Source: Thiolapillus brandeum
Lineage (GTDB): Bacteria; Pseudomonadota; Gammaproteobacteria; Chromatiales; Chromatiaceae
NCBI GenBank assembly: GCA_011051425.1
Contig: DRLF01000099.1
Coordinates: 1 to 16,088, forward strand
DNA: 16,088 nt
Direction: 5' to 3'
Positions 14,529 through 16,088 of the stretch are shown here, one piece after another. The notes beneath the pieces are model-generated. The model was not told where the DNA came from. It made no database searches and was given only the letters and a program-made list of their open reading frames with translations. Position 1 is the stretch's first letter. Every line of letters starts with the position of its first letter. A program made the position numbers and the translations under genes.

Positions 14529-15562
14529 GCAGCTTTGCGGACAAGATGCGCCAGACCTGGGATGAAAACATCCTTTTCTCTGCTTTGCTGGAACTGACTT
14601 ACAGCTGCAATCTGGATTGCAGCTTCTGCTACAACGAAAAGGACCTGCAAGGCAGGACACTGAGCCGCAGCCAGTACCTGGAACTGTTTCGGGAACTGCG
14701 GGCCATGGGTGTCTTCAATCTCATACTCAGCGGCGGAGAGCCACTTGCCCACAAGGATTTTTTCCTGCTGGGAGCCGAAGCCAGGAAACTGGGATTCGTC
14801 ATCAGAATCAAATCCAACGGCCACGCCCTGCACGCGGCCACCGCCAAACGCCTGAAAGAAGAAGTCGACCCTTTCAGTATCGAAATCAGCCTGCACGGCG
14901 CATGCGCCGATACCCATGACAGACAGACCCGGGTCCCGGGAAGCTTCGATCGACTGATAAAGAACCTGTTTATCCTCAAGGATCTCGGTCTCCGCTTTCA
15001 GCTCAACAGTGTCCTGACCCGCTGGAATGAAAACGAAATTGCGGCCATGTATGCTCTGGCGGAAAAATTTGCAGTGCCCCTGAAGTTCGACAGCCAGGTC
15101 ACGCCAAAGGACAACGGTGACTCGTCACCTCTGGAACTGTCCCCGAGTGAAAAAGGATTGCGCGAGCTGTTGAGGCATCAGCACGACTTCGCAAGGCAAA
15201 TGCAGTCAGAAGCGACAGAACAGCCACCTCAAACCCGCAGCTACTGCGGCGCAGGCACATCCACCATCGCCATCGATCCTGTTGGCAACGTGTTTCCCTG
15301 CGTGCAATGGCGGCAGGCTATCGGCAATGTGCACGACCAGCGCATGCAGCAGATCTGGCAGAACAGCACAGCGCTGAACAGCATCCGTGATAAAAACATC
15401 GAAGCCCGGACGAACATGCTCAATCAGGGATCAAAGGCCGCTCTTGGTGCTTTCTGCCCGGGAGTGGCAAAGCTGATCAGTGGCGATGCAACTGCCATCT
15501 ATCCATCCGTGCATTTGCGCAGTAAACTACACGAAGACATCCTGAACAACACAGACATTTGA
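14525..15562 (+). CDS. Radical SAM protein with a reduced SPASM-like C terminus
   Basis: A 345-residue enzyme. The radical SAM motif is CNLDCSFC (C28, C32, C35) and GGEP lies at 70-73. The C-terminal part begins CGAGTSTIAIDPVGNVFPC (C241 and C259, fitting the CX9-15GX4C start of SPASM) and has one later Cys, C311 in FCPGVA. A full SPASM domain has more Cys, so this looks like a shortened form binding one auxiliary [4Fe-4S] cluster, or two with unusual ligands. Such enzymes install thioether, C-C or other cross-links in peptides. The peptide gene starts 11 bases after its stop and has two Cys in the expected core, so it is the likely substrate. The modification cannot be read from sequence. 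Confidence 0.88.
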   Translation: MSSFADKMRQTWDENILFSALLELTYSCNLDCSFCYNEKDLQGRTLSRSQYLELFRELRAMGVFNLILSGGEPLAHKDFFLLGAEARKLGFVIRIKSNGHALHAATAKRLKEEVDPFSIEISLHGACADTHDRQTRVPGSFDRLIKNLFILKDLGLRFQLNSVLTRWNENEIAAMYALAEKFAVPLKFDSQVTPKDNGDSSPLELSPSEKGLRELLRHQHDFARQMQSEATEQPPQTRSYCGAGTSTIAIDPVGNVFPCVQWRQAIGNVHDQRMQQIWQNSTALNSIRDKNIEARTNMLNQGSKAALGAFCPGVAKLISGDATAIYPSVHLRSKLHEDILNNTDI

Positions 15563-15573
15563 AAGGTCGGACA

Positions 15574-15750
15574 ATGAGCAAAACCGAGACAGACAAGCAG
15601 GCGGCGAAAGAAAAAGCCGAAGGAAAGAAACCTTACAACAAACCAAGCATCCTGAGCGTAGAACCGCTGGAAGCCATGGCAGTTGTGTGTTCGGGGCAAA
15701 CCGCCAAGACAAACCCCGGCACTTGTAACCTCGGGCCTATTTCATCCTGA
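15574..15750 (+). CDS. Putative RiPP precursor peptide, 58 residues
   Basis: A small gene starting at ATG 15574 with AAAGG 7 bases upstream; the frame also has a TTG at 15559 but that overlaps the radical SAM stop and lacks a ribosome site. The N-terminal 20 residues are highly charged (Lys/Glu rich). YNKPSI (Y21, P24, I26) fits the YxxPxL motif by which PqqD-like domains hold leaders of lasso and related peptides. The C-terminal part is AMAVVCSGQTAKTNPG then TCNLGPISS, with C39 and C51 and a Ser-Ser end. Being last in the cassette, 11 bases after the radical SAM gene, it is the natural substrate. The leader/core border is probably near AMA (34-36), which resembles a signal-peptidase cut site, in line with the S26-like gene. 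Confidence 0.82.
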   Translation: MSKTETDKQAAKEKAEGKKPYNKPSILSVEPLEAMAVVCSGQTAKTNPGTCNLGPISS

Positions 15751-15767
15751 ACCAAGGAGAAGAAGGG

Positions 15768-15840
15768 AAGGGGTCGGAGTCAAATTAAAGCGCTGTACGA
15801 TAAAAATCTACCACTGAAGTGTAATTTGACTCCGACCCTT
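15768..15840. repeat. Imperfect inverted repeat, REP/MITE-like
   Basis: The arm at 15768-15787 (AAGGGGTCGGAGTCAAATTA) is the reverse complement of 15822-15840 except for one extra G, with a 34-base loop. Sequences of the type GGGGTCxGAGTCxAATT are, from memory, common beside small Y1 (REP-associated) transposases in gammaproteobacteria, so this may be a non-autonomous element. It starts 18 bases after the peptide gene and could also end its transcript. No transposase is in view. Confidence 0.7.
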
Positions 15841-16088
15841 GCTTGGAAGTGTGACTCCAGGAAGTGCCGCGCAGAAATCGGTTCAGTTTGTGCCATCGCA
15901 GAGATTTGGGCCAGCCCGGAAAACACCCTTGACACCAAAGCCTTTTCCGAGTCTGATTCGTGGCCCGCAAAAGGTCACTTCCGCGTTACTTTCCACTGAC
16001 GAACTTTCTGCATTCAGCTGATCGGTCGCCATGCAAACCTGATCCCTGACAAACTGTTTTCCTGTAAGAATCACGTTCTTTCCCGTAC
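15841..16088. other. Region without a convincing gene
   Basis: From the inverted repeat to the window end no frame shows a start with ribosome site, a recognisable domain or clear coding bias. Short open frames exist on both strands (15839-16021 + and 15883-16074 -) and overlap each other; neither resembles a family. The base composition is near that of the neighbours. It may be remnant repeat or the upstream part of a gene beyond the window. Confidence 0.5.

Noticed and set aside
12938..15750. Classic lasso-peptide cluster
   Set aside because: The leader motif, PqqD-like protein and HprK-like kinase fit, but no transglutaminase-like protease or asparagine-synthetase-like cyclase is present and the peptide is followed by no such genes; a radical SAM enzyme is present instead.

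Overview
The window looks like chromosomal DNA of a gammaproteobacterium, most likely a Chromatiales-type sulfur oxidiser. The reasons are the hydrogenase layout hynS-isp1-isp2-hynL, as in Thiocapsa roseopersicina, a GacA/UvrY-type regulator, moderately high G+C and tightly packed operons. The species is inferred, not shown.

Layout. (1) Positions 1-905 hold the C-terminal part of a sodium-coupled transporter (NSS/SNF family) on the + strand, cut by the window start. (2) Positions 896-3955 on the - strand form one block that reads hypC, Ycf46-like AAA ATPase, UvrY/GacA-like response regulator, family 5-type uracil-DNA glycosylase. (3) Positions 3956-4119 are a divergent regulatory region with an FNR-type box (TTGAC-N4-GTCAA) centred about 41 bases upstream of the predicted start of the rightward operon. 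(4) Positions 4120-10766 on the + strand are a Ni-Fe hydrogenase operon: maturation protease, single-domain HupH, small subunit, Isp1 (NarI-like cytochrome b), Isp2 (HdrD/DsrK-like iron-sulfur protein), an unrecognised Cys-rich protein, large subunit, HupE. Most junctions overlap by 4 bases. A bidirectional terminator hairpin follows. (5) Positions 10811-12700 on the - strand encode an exported subtilisin-like protease with an I9-type propeptide. (6) Positions 12938-15750 on the + strand are a compact five-gene cassette: S26-like peptidase with Cys in place of the catalytic Ser, HPr-kinase-like P-loop protein, PqqD-like protein, radical SAM protein, and a 58-residue peptide with a YxxPxI leader motif, two Cys and a Ser-Ser C terminus. 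This reads as a RiPP (ribosomally made, modified peptide) pathway of a type I cannot name. (7) Positions 15751-16088 have no convincing gene but carry a 20/19-base imperfect inverted repeat that looks like a small mobile or REP-type element.

How it works together. HynS is predicted to be exported by the Tat route with HynL; Isp1 and Isp2 would pass electrons between periplasmic hydrogenase and a quinone or thiol/disulfide carrier. HypC and the M52 protease serve HynL maturation; the other hyp genes are not in the window. In the peptide cassette, the PqqD-like protein would bind the leader, the radical SAM enzyme would modify the core, the kinase-like protein might act on the terminal Ser, and the S26-like or divergent S8 protease might remove the leader. 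No exporter is visible.
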